Shown one piece after another: positions 34,395 through 44,437 of a stretch of DNA of 64,000 bases. A model generated the notes under the pieces. That model was not told the origin of the DNA and did not search any database. It saw only the letters and a program-made list of their open reading frames with translations. Origin of the DNA: Ructibacterium sp965146665 (GTDB taxonomy: Bacteria; Bacillota; Clostridia; Monoglobales; Monoglobaceae); the NCBI GenBank assembly GCA_965146665.1, contig CBCTHE010000001.1, positions 248,001-312,000 of the forward strand, in the 5' to 3' direction. Numbering within the stretch: position 1 is the stretch's first letter; every line of letters starts with the position of its first letter. The position numbers were made by a program, and so were the translations under genes.

Positions 34395-36329
34395 ATGAAC
34401 AAATTGAAACAGATTTTGGCCGCCGTCGGTCAGGCACTCAAAAAATTTTTCGCAGCCGTGTGGAAATTCATGAAATCACACAAGGTTTGGACCATTATCA
34501 TCATCCTTGTTCTGATTCTGGCTCTGCTGATCATCAACGGCAACAGAAAACGGAAGGAATTCATGAAGAACGCGGGCTCCGCCGAGATCACCGTGGAACG
34601 GCGGGATCTGAAGTCCTCTGTCACCGGAAGCTCTGTGGTCGAACCCAACGCAGAATACGCAATCACGCCGCTGGTTACCGGAGAGATTCTGGAGGCCCCG
34701 TTTGAGGAGGGGGACTATGTCGAAAAGGGCCAGCTGATGTACCGCATTGACGCAAGCACTGTGGAAACCAGCCTTTCCAGCGCCAACATCGCCATTCAGA
34801 AGGCACAGCAGGCCTACAACGACGCGGTCAGCTCCCATAGCTCCCAGACACTCAGCAACAGCGTAAAAAGCGCGGATCTGGCCGTGCAGAAGGCACAGCA
34901 GAGCTATCAGGACGCGCTGGAAAATCAGAAGGATCTCTCGGTCCGCGCCGGAACCGACGGCAGGATCACGGAGGTCTATGTCAAGCAGGGGGACTCCGTC
35001 AACAGCGGCACCAAGATTGCGGACCTGGTCAATGATACATATATGAAAATCCGCGTTCCCTTCAATGATGCGGACGCGGCCCGCATCTCTTCCGGCATGA
35101 CCGCGGAGCTGACCCTGGTGGGAACCGGCACCCGGATCTCCGGAACCGTTACGGCGGTCAGCAGTGCCAGCGAATCCGCGGCCGGGCACATGCTGGTGCG
35201 CTATGTCAGCATTTCCGCCGAAAACCCCGGCGCGCTGTCCGCGGGCGACTCCGCCACAGCCATGATCGGCGATATCGCGTGTAACGACGTTGGCACCTTT
35301 GAGCCCGCCGACTCCGTCAGCATCACAGCCAAGGCCTCCGGCACCCTCTCGTCCCTGCAGATCGAAGCGGGAGACCGCGTATGGGCCGACACCATCATTG
35401 CGCTGCTCGACTCCCAGACCCTGGATTCCCAGGTGACCAGCGCGGAAATTTCCGTACGCGACGCAGAGCTATCCAGGGAGCGCTCCAAGCTCCAGCAGGC
35501 GGATGACAGCACGGATTCCTCCATCCGCTCCGCCAAGCTCGCCCTGGACGACGCGATTCTCGCCCGGGATAAGATCGTCAAACAGCTGGAGGACTACAAC
35601 ATCACCGCTCCCATTTCAGGGACCATTGTAACCAAGAACAAAAAGGCCGGCGACAAGCTGGAGAGCGGCGGCATGTCCTCCGCCTCCGCGGCATCCGCCT
35701 CTTCCGCCTCCGCGTCCTCCGCATCTTCCGGCAGTCTTGCCGTGATCTATGACATGAGCAGCCTTTGCTTTGACCTGAACATTGACGAGCTGGATGTCAA
35801 GCAGATCCATGTTGGGCAGGCCGTTACCATCACGGCCGACGCCTCGGATAAGACCTATACCGGCCGCGTGGAGAATGTCAGCGTCAACGGGACGGCCGGG
35901 ACAAACGGGGTCACCACCTATCCGGTCAAAATCCGCATACTGGATTTTGACAGCAATCTGCTGCCGGGTATGAACATTGAGGCTGAAATCTCCATCAGCC
36001 AGGTCAGCGACGCGCTCACCATTCCGGTCAGCGCGCTTAACCGCGGTGATATCGTCTATGTAAAGGGCGAAAAGACCGACCCCAGCGACAAGGCCCCGGA
36101 GGGCTTTCATTCCGTGGAGGTCAAGACCGGAATCAGCGATGAGGATTATGTCCAGATCACCAGCGGCCTGAACGAAGGTGACGTCGTCTATGCGCAGCAG
36201 ACCAGCCGCGATATTCTGTCCCCTGAAATGATGATGCAGCAGGAGATGCACGCGGCAGGCGGCGGGAACGGCGGTCCTCCCTCCGGCGGAGGCGCCCCGC
36301 CCTCTGGAGGCGGAGGTGGCGGCCGATGA
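34395..36329 (+). CDS. MacA/HlyD-like membrane fusion protein
   Basis: 644 residues from the ATG at 34395 (GGGAG eight bases upstream; an ATG 15 bases earlier has none). One membrane helix at about 31-48 anchors it. Outside come barrel-sandwich and coiled-coil segments (VETSLSSANIAIQKAQQAYN), a second set around 330-425, and beta-barrel parts near 455-600. Two oddities are a Ser/Ala-only linker at about 425-448 and a Gly/Pro-rich tail (GGPPSGGGAPPSGGG). At 644 residues it is longer than usual MacA (about 370-400), with duplicated adaptor segments. It partners the ATPase and permease that follow; its stop overlaps the ATPase start by four bases. Confidence 0.9.
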   Translation: MNKLKQILAAVGQALKKFFAAVWKFMKSHKVWTIIIILVLILALLIINGNRKRKEFMKNAGSAEITVERRDLKSSVTGSSVVEPNAEYAITPLVTGEILEAPFEEGDYVEKGQLMYRIDASTVETSLSSANIAIQKAQQAYNDAVSSHSSQTLSNSVKSADLAVQKAQQSYQDALENQKDLSVRAGTDGRITEVYVKQGDSVNSGTKIADLVNDTYMKIRVPFNDADAARISSGMTAELTLVGTGTRISGTVTAVSSASESAAGHMLVRYVSISAENPGALSAGDSATAMIGDIACNDVGTFEPADSVSITAKASGTLSSLQIEAGDRVWADTIIALLDSQTLDSQVTSAEISVRDAELSRERSKLQQADDSTDSSIRSAKLALDDAILARDKIVKQLEDYNITAPISGTIVTKNKKAGDKLESGGMSSASAASASSASASSASSGSLAVIYDMSSLCFDLNIDELDVKQIHVGQAVTITADASDKTYTGRVENVSVNGTAGTNGVTTYPVKIRILDFDSNLLPGMNIEAEISISQVSDALTIPVSALNRGDIVYVKGEKTDPSDKAPEGFHSVEVKTGISDEDYVQITSGLNEGDVVYAQQTSRDILSPEMMMQQEMHAAGGGNGGPPSGGGAPPSGGGGGGR

Positions 36330-37066
36330 GTACACCTTTGATTGAATTCCGGGACGTCTATAAAATCTATCAAATGGGCGACACGGAGGTCCACGCCATA
36401 GACGGGATCTCCATGCGGGTGGAAAAGGGCGAGTTTCTGGCTATCGTGGGACAGTCAGGCAGCGGTAAATCCACCTGTATGAACATCATTGGCTGTCTGG
36501 ACGTGCCCAGCAGCGGCCAGTATTTTCTGGACGGCAAAGATGTGAGCCAGATGAATGACAATGAACAGGCGGAGATCCGCAACAAAAAGCTGGGCTTCAT
36601 TTTTCAGCAGTACAATCTGATTCCCAAGCTGACCGTTCAGCAGAATGTGGAGCTGCCCCTGCTCTACGCGGGTATGAGCGAGCGGGAGCAGGCCCGCCGG
36701 GCCTTGGCCTCTCTGGACCGGGTCGGCCTGCGTTCCAAGGCCAAAAACATGCCGGCCCAGCTCTCCGGCGGACAGCAGCAGCGTGTCTCCATTGCCCGCG
36801 CCCTGGCCGGAGATCCCTCCATCATACTGGCGGACGAACCCACCGGCGCGCTGGATTCCCGGACGGGCAAAGAGGTTCTGGGGTTTCTGAAACAGCTGCA
36901 CCGGGAGGGGAACACCATTGTGCTCATTACCCACGACAACACCATCGCTGCCCAGGCGGAACGGGTGATCCGGATTCAGGACGGGCAGGTGGTCTATGAC
37001 GGTGTGGCTGACATCGAAAAGTTTGCCCCCATTGCCCACGCCGGGGATGAGGAGGATGCGCAATGA
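36326..37066 (+). CDS. ABC transporter ATPase, MacB/LolD type
   Basis: 246 residues. Walker A is GQSGSGKST (near 46), the signature is LSGGQQQRVSIARAL (near 146), Walker B is IILADEPTGALDS, and the switch His is in LITHDN. The sequence fits ATPases of the MacB/FtsE/LolD group that power mechanotransmission rather than classical transport. It overlaps both neighbours by four bases, so adaptor, ATPase and permease are made together. Confidence 0.96.
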   Translation: MSTPLIEFRDVYKIYQMGDTEVHAIDGISMRVEKGEFLAIVGQSGSGKSTCMNIIGCLDVPSSGQYFLDGKDVSQMNDNEQAEIRNKKLGFIFQQYNLIPKLTVQQNVELPLLYAGMSEREQARRALASLDRVGLRSKAKNMPAQLSGGQQQRVSIARALAGDPSIILADEPTGALDSRTGKEVLGFLKQLHREGNTIVLITHDNTIAAQAERVIRIQDGQVVYDGVADIEKFAPIAHAGDEEDAQ

Positions 37067-38247
37067 GCTTAAAAAAATCCTTTCTCCTGGCCCTGTCCAA
37101 CATTCTCTATGACAAGACCCGTTCCCTGCTCACCATGCTGGGCATTATCATCGGCGTGGCCGCCGTCATCATCCTCATCAGCCTGATGAACGGCATGACC
37201 GGCATGATGATGGATCAGTTTGCGGAAATCGGCACCAGCACCATCACCGTGTCAGTCCAGGACCGCGGCGGCAGCCGTACGGTGGATCCCGATACCTTCT
37301 ATGCCTTCCGGGATGAACACACCGATCTGGTCAACTGGGTCACCCCAACCGTGACGCTTGGGCAGACCACGGTCAAAACCTCCACAGTCTCCGACTCCAT
37401 CAGCACCTCAGCCACAGGCGTGAACGAGGAATACGCGGATATCAAAAAACTGAATGTGGAGCACGGGCGTTTTCTGCAATATCTGGATGTGGCCAATAAG
37501 CAGAAGGTCTGTGTCATCGGCACCTATATCCAGCGGGAATTTTTCGGCACGGAATCGGCCCTGAACCAGATGATTAAGATCAACGGAAACTCCTTTAAGG
37601 TGATCGGCGTCCTTGAAGAAAAGGAAGACGGCGAAAGCGGCGGTCAGGACGAGGTGATCTACATTCCCTATACCACAGCCGTAAACTACGTCCAGACAGA
37701 TTTCATCAGCAGCTATACCATCAACGCCATATCGGACGACAAGGTGGACGCTGCCATGGACGCCCTCACTGAGCTGCTGGATAAAAAGGTGGGAGACAGC
37801 GACTATTACCGGGTAAACAGTATGAAGGAGATCATGGACATGGCCAACGAAATGACCGGAACCATGAAAACCCTGCTGGTCTGCATTGCCGGCATCTCCC
37901 TGCTGGTGGGCGGCATCGGCATCATGAACATCATGCTTGTCTCCGTCACAGAGCGCACCCGGGAGATCGGCGTCCGGAAATCCCTGGGCGCAAAGGGTAA
38001 GGATATCATGTCCCAGTTCGTCATTGAAGCCGGGACTGTCAGCGGCGTCGGGGGTATCATTGGAATTGCCGTCGGCTCCATCCTTTCCATCAGCTTTGGA
38101 AAGATGCTGGGGCTTACCGCCGTTCCTTCCGTCGGCGCCATCGCCATTGCCTTTGGAGTATCTGTCGGCATTGGCATCCTGTTCGGATATCTGCCCGCCA
38201 AGAACGCCGCGCGGCTGAATCCGATCGAGGCCCTGCGCCACGAATAG
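37063..38247 (+). CDS. ABC transporter permease, MacB/FtsX type
   Basis: 394 residues: one N-terminal helix (about 18-42, GIIIGVAAVIILISLMNGM), an external domain of about 230 residues, and three C-terminal helices between about 265 and 385. GIMNIMLVSVTERTREIGVR is the conserved permease motif. With the ATPase and adaptor it should form a MacAB-like export or envelope-remodelling machine. The substrate cannot be told; antibiotics, peptides and envelope proteins are known for relatives. Confidence 0.95.
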   Translation: MSLKKSFLLALSNILYDKTRSLLTMLGIIIGVAAVIILISLMNGMTGMMMDQFAEIGTSTITVSVQDRGGSRTVDPDTFYAFRDEHTDLVNWVTPTVTLGQTTVKTSTVSDSISTSATGVNEEYADIKKLNVEHGRFLQYLDVANKQKVCVIGTYIQREFFGTESALNQMIKINGNSFKVIGVLEEKEDGESGGQDEVIYIPYTTAVNYVQTDFISSYTINAISDDKVDAAMDALTELLDKKVGDSDYYRVNSMKEIMDMANEMTGTMKTLLVCIAGISLLVGGIGIMNIMLVSVTERTREIGVRKSLGAKGKDIMSQFVIEAGTVSGVGGIIGIAVGSILSISFGKMLGLTAVPSVGAIAIAFGVSVGIGILFGYLPAKNAARLNPIEALRHE

Positions 38248-38308
38248 AGCAAATCATAAAACGACAACGATGAAAGCTGATAAACTAGACAAATGGAGTG
38301 TAATTGCT

Positions 38309-40597
38309 ATGATAAAACGACTCATTTCCACGCTTGCCTGCCTCTGCCTGCTGGCAGGCGCCATCACGCCGGTTCTTGCCGCTGAACCGCAGTCCGGCGT
38401 GCTCGCCCTCTTAGGAGAGCTGAACATAATGCAAGGGGACCCGAATGGGGATATGCGCCTGGATGATCCTGTGACCCGCGCTGAATTCACCAAGGCCGCC
38501 GTGGCCAGCTCCAGCTTCCGAAACAGCGTCGCCTCCAACCTGGCGATCTCTCCCTTTCCCGATGTGACCTATCAGCACTGGGCAGCCCCATATGTCCGCG
38601 TGGGCGTGACCAACGGACTGGTGAGCGGGTATCCTGACGCCACATTTCAGCCAGACAGCGGTGTTCTGTACGAAGAGGCCATCACCATCATGCTTCGTGT
38701 GCTGGGCTATACAGACGCGGATTTCGGCGTATCCTGGCCATACGGCCAGCTCGGCATGGCGGGCAATCTCGATATGACCGACCATATAGACTGCTCCGCC
38801 GGTCAGGTCATGGACCGGGGACAGGTGGCCCAGCTCATCTACAATACCCTGTGCGCCAAAATGAAGGATCAGTCCGTCCAGCTGGTCAGCCTGTTTGACG
38901 TCCAGCTTCTGGAGGATGTAACCCTGATCGCGGACAACAAGGATGACCCCTCCATCGCCTCTGACGAAATCTTCACGTCCGGCGGAACCCTGAAGACAAA
39001 CGCTGGATTTGACCGCTCCGCCCTGGGACGGAAGGGCGACGCCGCGGTGAAGAACGGAAATAAGCTCATTGCCTTCATGCCCGCCCCGGACAGCTCCGCC
39101 AACGAGGAATTTGTGGTGTATTCGGTCCTGACCGATACGGTGATCGCCTACCAGAACGGCAGCATGACACAGATTGACATTGACGGCAACACCACCGTCT
39201 ATAAGGGCAAGTCGCAGACCTCCTTCTCCGCCATCATGCCGACTCTGGAGATGGGTGATAAGCTGAAGGTCAAAAAGACCGGAAACGATATCGACTATGT
39301 GACCTGGCAGAAGGGCAGCCTGGAGGGTCCGGTGACCGTGATGGCCTCCGGCTGGGGCGGCGGCTGGGGCGGCGGCTGGGGCGTCAGCGACAGCACCACC
39401 GTCATGCGGGATGGTCTGAGCTCCTCCTACGCCGATCTGCAGACCTATGATGTGGCCTATTATCTGAAGGACCTCAATCTGGTTCTGGCTTACAGCGACA
39501 AGGTGACCGGCGTGTATGAGCAGGCCGCGCCCAATAAAGATATGCCGACCAAAATCACAATTTCAGGCAAGGAATATGAGCTGGAAGGCGGTGCGGCATT
39601 TTCAAAGCTCTCCTCCGGCGGCGAATTCAGCTTCGGCGATACCATCACCGTTCTGCTCGGCAAGGACGGCAAGATCGCGGATGTCGTCTCCTCCTCTGCC
39701 AGCACCGGCGGAAATCTTGTGGGCTATGTCATTGAAACCGGGCGCAAGGAATTCAATTCCGGCGCTGTGGACACCTATACCAGCTATTATGTGAAGGTTG
39801 TTTTTCCGGATGGGACCACGAATGAATATGCCACGGACCGGGACTATAAAGAATGTAAAAACGCGGTCTCTGAAATTACAATCAGCGGCGGCTACGCCCG
39901 GCTCTCGCTGCTTCGGAGCACAGGCGGCGGGAAGATCAGCGGCATTTTCAACTGGCAGAGCCGGCGGCTCGGGAGCACGCCCGTATCTGACAGCGCCGCA
40001 ATTTTAGACATTGGCACCCAGGGGACCTATGACACCAGCGTCTATGCCAGAGTATATCCCCAGCGGCTTGACAATGTGAATATTTCGGCCAGCCAGATTC
40101 TCTATGCGGAGTCCGACAGCACCGGCGCCATCACAAAGCTGATCCTGAAAAATGTGACCGGGGACGGCTTCCGCTATGGTCTTATGACCAGCTCAAGCAA
40201 GCTGGCCGGCGGCATGATGGTGGGCGGCAGCTATACCTATCTGATAGACGGGCAGTTCTATGACCTGACCTTGAGCGGCAGAATGTTTAATATAACCAGC
40301 GGCTCCGGCATCCAGGTCGGCGGGCAGGTGTCCAATCCTGACACCATCATTAAGCTGAATGAACTCACCCTCACCACCGGGCCCTCCTCAATTTCCGCAA
40401 GCAAGCTGCTCACAGCTGACAAGAGCTATCCCATCAGCGCCAGCGTGTCTGTGTACCAGAAAAGCTCATCCATATCCTCCACCTATGTAAAGATACCTCT
40501 TACAGACGTGGCGGGCAAAAAGGATCTGAAAATTTCAGCATACTATGACAAGGAGCCTGCCTCCGGCGGACAGATCCGCGTAATCGTGGTCTATTGA
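38309..40597 (+). CDS. S-layer homology domain protein in exporter operon
   Basis: 762 residues from the ATG at 38309, chosen because GGAG precedes it and because it gives a normal signal peptide (cleavage near PVLA-AEP); an ATG 39 bases upstream lacks a site. At least two SLH units lie in residues 30-180 (LDDPVTRAEF, and FPDVTYQHWAAPYV through SGYPDATFQPDSGVLYEEA), which bind cell-wall polymer. The remaining 580 residues are beta-rich with a GWGGGWGGGWG stretch near 350-360. No known enzyme is seen. It follows the permease by 61 bases without a terminator, so it belongs to the operon. Confidence 0.85.
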   Translation: MIKRLISTLACLCLLAGAITPVLAAEPQSGVLALLGELNIMQGDPNGDMRLDDPVTRAEFTKAAVASSSFRNSVASNLAISPFPDVTYQHWAAPYVRVGVTNGLVSGYPDATFQPDSGVLYEEAITIMLRVLGYTDADFGVSWPYGQLGMAGNLDMTDHIDCSAGQVMDRGQVAQLIYNTLCAKMKDQSVQLVSLFDVQLLEDVTLIADNKDDPSIASDEIFTSGGTLKTNAGFDRSALGRKGDAAVKNGNKLIAFMPAPDSSANEEFVVYSVLTDTVIAYQNGSMTQIDIDGNTTVYKGKSQTSFSAIMPTLEMGDKLKVKKTGNDIDYVTWQKGSLEGPVTVMASGWGGGWGGGWGVSDSTTVMRDGLSSSYADLQTYDVAYYLKDLNLVLAYSDKVTGVYEQAAPNKDMPTKITISGKEYELEGGAAFSKLSSGGEFSFGDTITVLLGKDGKIADVVSSSASTGGNLVGYVIETGRKEFNSGAVDTYTSYYVKVVFPDGTTNEYATDRDYKECKNAVSEITISGGYARLSLLRSTGGGKISGIFNWQSRRLGSTPVSDSAAILDIGTQGTYDTSVYARVYPQRLDNVNISASQILYAESDSTGAITKLILKNVTGDGFRYGLMTSSSKLAGGMMVGGSYTYLIDGQFYDLTLSGRMFNITSGSGIQVGGQVSNPDTIIKLNELTLTTGPSSISASKLLTADKSYPISASVSVYQKSSSISSTYVKIPLTDVAGKKDLKISAYYDKEPASGGQIRVIVVY

Positions 40598-40602
40598 GCA
40601 TA

Positions 40603-40637
40603 AAAACCCAGCGGGACAATGTTTCCCGCTGGGTTTT
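40603..40637. terminator. Bidirectional terminator between the SLH gene and murD
   Basis: A perfect 14-bp stem (40603-40616 with 40624-40637) with a seven-base loop, A-rich on one side and T-rich on the other. It serves the converging SLH gene and murD. Confidence 0.93.
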
Positions 40638-40650
40638 CTCTTTTTGCTTC

Positions 40651-42039
40651 TTATTCTTCGAAGCTGTTGACAATGTCCTTAAAGGTATTGCCTCTGACCT
40701 CAAAATTTTTGAACAGATCAAAGCTGGCGCAGGCCGGAGAAAGGATTACAATATCCCCGGGCTCTGCCGTCATCCGGGCGGTAGTGACCGCTTCTTCAAA
40801 GGTGACGCACCGGTAGATGGGAAGCTGGCTGTAGTTCCCGGCGGCCTTGACCGCCTGCTCAATCTTTTCCGAGGTGAGTCCAACCAGCACGAGCTTCTTC
40901 ACATGGTCGTTGACCACCGCGCCGAACGTATCAAAGGGTATTTTTTTGTCATAGCCGCCGGCAATCAGAATCACCTTTTGGTCGCCAAAGGATATGAGCC
41001 CCGCCGTAGTTCTCGCCGGACTGCTGGCAATGGAATCGTTGTAATATTTCACGCCGTCAATCTCCCGGACAAATTCAATCCTGTGCGGAACCCCCTTGAA
41101 TGCACGGGCGGTCTCCCGGACAACTTCGTCCCGGATCATGCTGTCTGTGGCGGCTATGGCCGCCATATAGTTCTCGACATTGTGCATGCCCGGAATGAAA
41201 ATATCCCGGATATCCAGCACAGTCCGCGCCACAGCCCCGTCCTTCATAAAGACAATTTGCTGATCTTTCAGGCAATAGCCGTTTTCCAGCGGTTCGTCGG
41301 AGCTGAAATAGACGGCGCCGTTCCGGCCGTCCCCAAAGCCGCGGGTGATCTCATTATCGTAGTTTAAAACCACCTTTCCGCCTTTGGGCTGATAGGCAAA
41401 GACCGCCTTTTTGGCGTCAACATATTCCTGAAAATCCCGGTGCCAGTCCAGATGGTTTGGGGTCACATTGGTCACCACCGCAATATCCGGGCTCTGCTTC
41501 ATGGTATGCAGCTGAAAGCTGGAGAGCTCCAGCACCGCAATATCCTCCGGCCGGATCTGTTCCAGCTCTTCGATCAGCGGATGCCCGATGTTGCCGCCCA
41601 GATGACAGGTATATCCGCCTCTGCAGAGCATGTCATAGATCAGGCTGGTGGTGGTGGTCTTGCCGTCGCTTCCGGTGACCGCTATCTTCCGGGCCGGACA
41701 GAGCTCAAAGAAGAGCTCCATTTCGGATGTGATCCTTGCTCCCCGCTCTGCCGCCGCCTGCAGGGCCGGGACATCATAGCGGATGCCAGGGGTTTTGAAC
41801 ACCATGGCGGCCTGCGGGGAAACCGCGTCCAGATAATGTTCCCCCAGCACCATCGCGACCCCCAGCTTTTTCAGTTCGTCATAGGTATCCTCAAGCTGCT
41901 GCGCGGTCCGCCTGTCGTGCGCGGTGACCCTGGCGCCGCAGTCCGCCAGAAAGCGAATCAGGGGCAGGTTGCTGACGCCAATGCCAATCACCGCCATCTC
42001 ACAGCCTCTGGCTTTTTCCTTCCATTCCTGTATGGTCAT
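40651..42039 (-). CDS. murD: UDP-N-acetylmuramoyl-L-alanine--D-glutamate ligase
   Basis: 462 residues, the usual length. It adds D-Glu to UDP-MurNAc-L-Ala in peptidoglycan synthesis. The ATP loop VTGSDGKTTTTS lies near 115-126, followed by NVTPNHLDWH, and the C-terminal domain has YNDSIASSPARTTAGL. GATAGGAGG precedes the ATG. It stands alone here rather than in the dcw cluster, with terminators on both sides. Confidence 0.96.
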   Translation of the reverse strand: MTIQEWKEKARGCEMAVIGIGVSNLPLIRFLADCGARVTAHDRRTAQQLEDTYDELKKLGVAMVLGEHYLDAVSPQAAMVFKTPGIRYDVPALQAAAERGARITSEMELFFELCPARKIAVTGSDGKTTTTSLIYDMLCRGGYTCHLGGNIGHPLIEELEQIRPEDIAVLELSSFQLHTMKQSPDIAVVTNVTPNHLDWHRDFQEYVDAKKAVFAYQPKGGKVVLNYDNEITRGFGDGRNGAVYFSSDEPLENGYCLKDQQIVFMKDGAVARTVLDIRDIFIPGMHNVENYMAAIAATDSMIRDEVVRETARAFKGVPHRIEFVREIDGVKYYNDSIASSPARTTAGLISFGDQKVILIAGGYDKKIPFDTFGAVVNDHVKKLVLVGLTSEKIEQAVKAAGNYSQLPIYRCVTFEEAVTTARMTAEPGDIVILSPACASFDLFKNFEVRGNTFKDIVNSFEE

Positions 42040-42105
42040 AGCTATTCCTCCTATCGTCGGCGCAGGACGAACGAGATCAGTCCGCGCGTCAGTTTCCGAT
42101 TATGC

Positions 42106-42135
42106 CAAAACAAAGGCCGCCAACCGGCGGCCTTT
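42106..42135 (-). terminator. Terminator after ispH-rpsA
   Basis: Minus strand: a perfect 10-bp stem AAAGGCCGCC/GGCGGCCTTT (42126-42135 with 42112-42121), four-base loop, then G and four U residues. It lies about 20 bases past the stop. Confidence 0.85.
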
Positions 42136-42154
42136 GCTGTATCTTATCGTACGC

Positions 42155-44437
42155 TTATTCAGCGGATCCTTCAGAATCCAGAATATCGCCCAGTGTGAAA
42201 GAGCTCTCCTCTGTATAGGACATGCTCACCTCTTCCTGAGGCGCCTCAGCCGCGTCATCCGCGCCGGACATCAGCGCCTTCATAGACAGGCCGATCTGCT
42301 TGGTATCCTCGTTGATCTCAACGATTTTTGCCTCGACCTCGTCCCCAATGGCCAGAACATCAGAGGGCTTGCTGATTCTCTCATTGGAAATCTGAGAGAT
42401 GTGAATCAGACCGTCAACAAAGGGTGCAACCTCAGCAAAAGCGCCGAATGGCAGGATACGGACGACCTTGCACTTGATCACGTCGCCCACATGCAGATCC
42501 TTGGTCCCCTGTACCCACGGGCTGTCCTCTTCTTTCTTATAGCCCAGGGAAACCTTACCGGTCTCCTGATTCAGGTCCTTGATATACACAGTCAGACTGT
42601 CACCGACCTTGACAACTTCAGATGGATGCTTGATTCTCTGCCAGGACAGCTCAGAGATATGAGCCAGACCGTCCACGCCGCCCAGGTCAACAAACGCGCC
42701 GAAGGAGGTCAGCGATTTCACAATGCCGGTATACTGCTTGCCGATTTCGGCATTGGCCCAGAACTCAGCCGCTTTCTGCTCTTTCAGCTCCTTGACCAGG
42801 GAGATCCTGTTCTCTTCCTTGTTCAGCTCCTTGATGTAAACCTCAATCTCGTCGCCAACCTTGACGGCCTCGGACGGATGGGAAATACGAACCGGCGACA
42901 GCTCAGAAATATGGATCAGGCCGTCTACGCCGCCCAGATCAACAAACGCGCCGAAAGAGGTCAGGGACTTCACAGTACCCTTGTACAGCTTACCAACCTC
43001 GGCATTGGCCCAGAACTCGGCCGCGGCTTTTTCGCTCTCTTCCTTGGCAACGGACTTGATGGAGCCAACCACTCTCTGGCGGCCTCTTCTGTCCACGTCC
43101 ATCTTGATGATCCGGAAACGCTGTTCCGTGTTCAGCAGGGTCCCCAGGTCAGCCAGGAAACGCTCCGCGCACTCAGAGGCCGGGATAAATACCCGCACGC
43201 CCTTTGCGATCGTCACCACGCCGCCCTTCACGAGCTCAACAACACGGCCGGTGAGAATCTCGCTATTATCAAACGCTGCCTGGAGTTCTTCCATGCCCTT
43301 CACAGCGTCAATCTTCTTCTTGGAAAGGGTAACGACGCCATCTCTGTCGCTGACGTGCACCACATAAACGTCAACCTCTTCACCCATTTTCACCAGCTCG
43401 TTGATATCCGCCGCGGGATCGTTGGTCAACTCATCGAACGGAATGACACCGTCATACTTGTTGCCGATATCGACCTGTACTTCTGTCGGGGTAATGCCGA
43501 TCACTACACCCTTTACTACCTCACCCGAGTTGAGCGGCCTTAAAGTCTCTTCTAAAGCCTCTGCAAAGTTCATTTCATTGTTTTCCGCCATGGTTAAATA
43601 GACCTCCTTGATTACCGTGTCTGGGGTCGAAGCCCCCGCGGTAATACCCACTTTAAAATTTTTGTACTTTGGGATAATTCCCTGTATGATATAATTATTT
43701 AATTCTTTGCTGTTTTCCACGCACCAGGTTCTGGGGCAGTACTCTCTGCATACGTCAAAGAGCTTCCGGGTATTGGAGCTGTTCTTCCCGCCGACCACGA
43801 TCATGCAGTCGCTTCGGGCCGCAAGTTCCGCTGCCGCTTTCTGCCTTTCCGCTGTTGTACTACATATTGTATCAAATATTTCTGCATTTGTAAAATGTTT
43901 TTTTAAGATATTTGTGAAATTTTTTAAAAATTTACTCCGAATGGTGGTTTGCGCCACAATCGTCACCGGAATTTCGGAATCCATCTGCAAAAAACGCGCC
44001 GCATCTTCCTCGCCGCCTGCCACCATGGCCGTATTTCCGCACCAGCCGTTGATCCCCTTTACCTCAGGATGAGAGGCGTCGCCGCAGATGATTACCATCC
44101 TGCCCTGCTCATGGGCCCTGCGGACAATGCGGTGGATCTTTTTCACATAGGGACAGGTGGCGTCAACCACCTCCGCGCCCCTGTCAAGGATCCGCCGCTG
44201 CTCTTCCTCGCCGATTCCATGGGCCCGGATCACAACCTGCATCCCCGGTTGAATCTCCTCAATCCGCTCTGCCACAGGAACCCCGCGCCGCGCCAGATCA
44301 TCGTTCACATCCCGGTTGTGGATCAGCATGCCATAGACTGCGTGACGCCCCGCTGTCCCGGCCAGCCGGTAGGCAATTTTAACAGCCCGGTCCACGCCGA
44401 AGCAGAAGCCGGCTTTTTCAGCTATCTCGATCTTCAT
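42155..44437 (-). CDS. ispH: IspH--ribosomal protein S1 fusion
   Basis: 760 residues from the ATG at 44437; the reading frame is open upstream to 44605 but those codons fall in plsC. Residues 1-280 are 4-hydroxy-3-methylbut-2-enyl diphosphate reductase, the last step of the MEP isoprenoid pathway, with the 4Fe-4S ligands C12, a Cys in VDATCPYV and a Cys in ICSTTAERQ. Residues about 300-730 hold five S1 RNA-binding units. Units three and four are near copies: about 84 residues starting EFWANAE (near 473 and 557) differ at few places. The fusion is known in Clostridia. It overlaps plsC by 20 bases and follows cmk-plsC, a conserved order. Confidence 0.96.
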   Translation of the reverse strand: MKIEIAEKAGFCFGVDRAVKIAYRLAGTAGRHAVYGMLIHNRDVNDDLARRGVPVAERIEEIQPGMQVVIRAHGIGEEEQRRILDRGAEVVDATCPYVKKIHRIVRRAHEQGRMVIICGDASHPEVKGINGWCGNTAMVAGGEEDAARFLQMDSEIPVTIVAQTTIRSKFLKNFTNILKKHFTNAEIFDTICSTTAERQKAAAELAARSDCMIVVGGKNSSNTRKLFDVCREYCPRTWCVENSKELNNYIIQGIIPKYKNFKVGITAGASTPDTVIKEVYLTMAENNEMNFAEALEETLRPLNSGEVVKGVVIGITPTEVQVDIGNKYDGVIPFDELTNDPAADINELVKMGEEVDVYVVHVSDRDGVVTLSKKKIDAVKGMEELQAAFDNSEILTGRVVELVKGGVVTIAKGVRVFIPASECAERFLADLGTLLNTEQRFRIIKMDVDRRGRQRVVGSIKSVAKEESEKAAAEFWANAEVGKLYKGTVKSLTSFGAFVDLGGVDGLIHISELSPVRISHPSEAVKVGDEIEVYIKELNKEENRISLVKELKEQKAAEFWANAEIGKQYTGIVKSLTSFGAFVDLGGVDGLAHISELSWQRIKHPSEVVKVGDSLTVYIKDLNQETGKVSLGYKKEEDSPWVQGTKDLHVGDVIKCKVVRILPFGAFAEVAPFVDGLIHISQISNERISKPSDVLAIGDEVEAKIVEINEDTKQIGLSMKALMSGADDAAEAPQEEVSMSYTEESSFTLGDILDSEGSAE

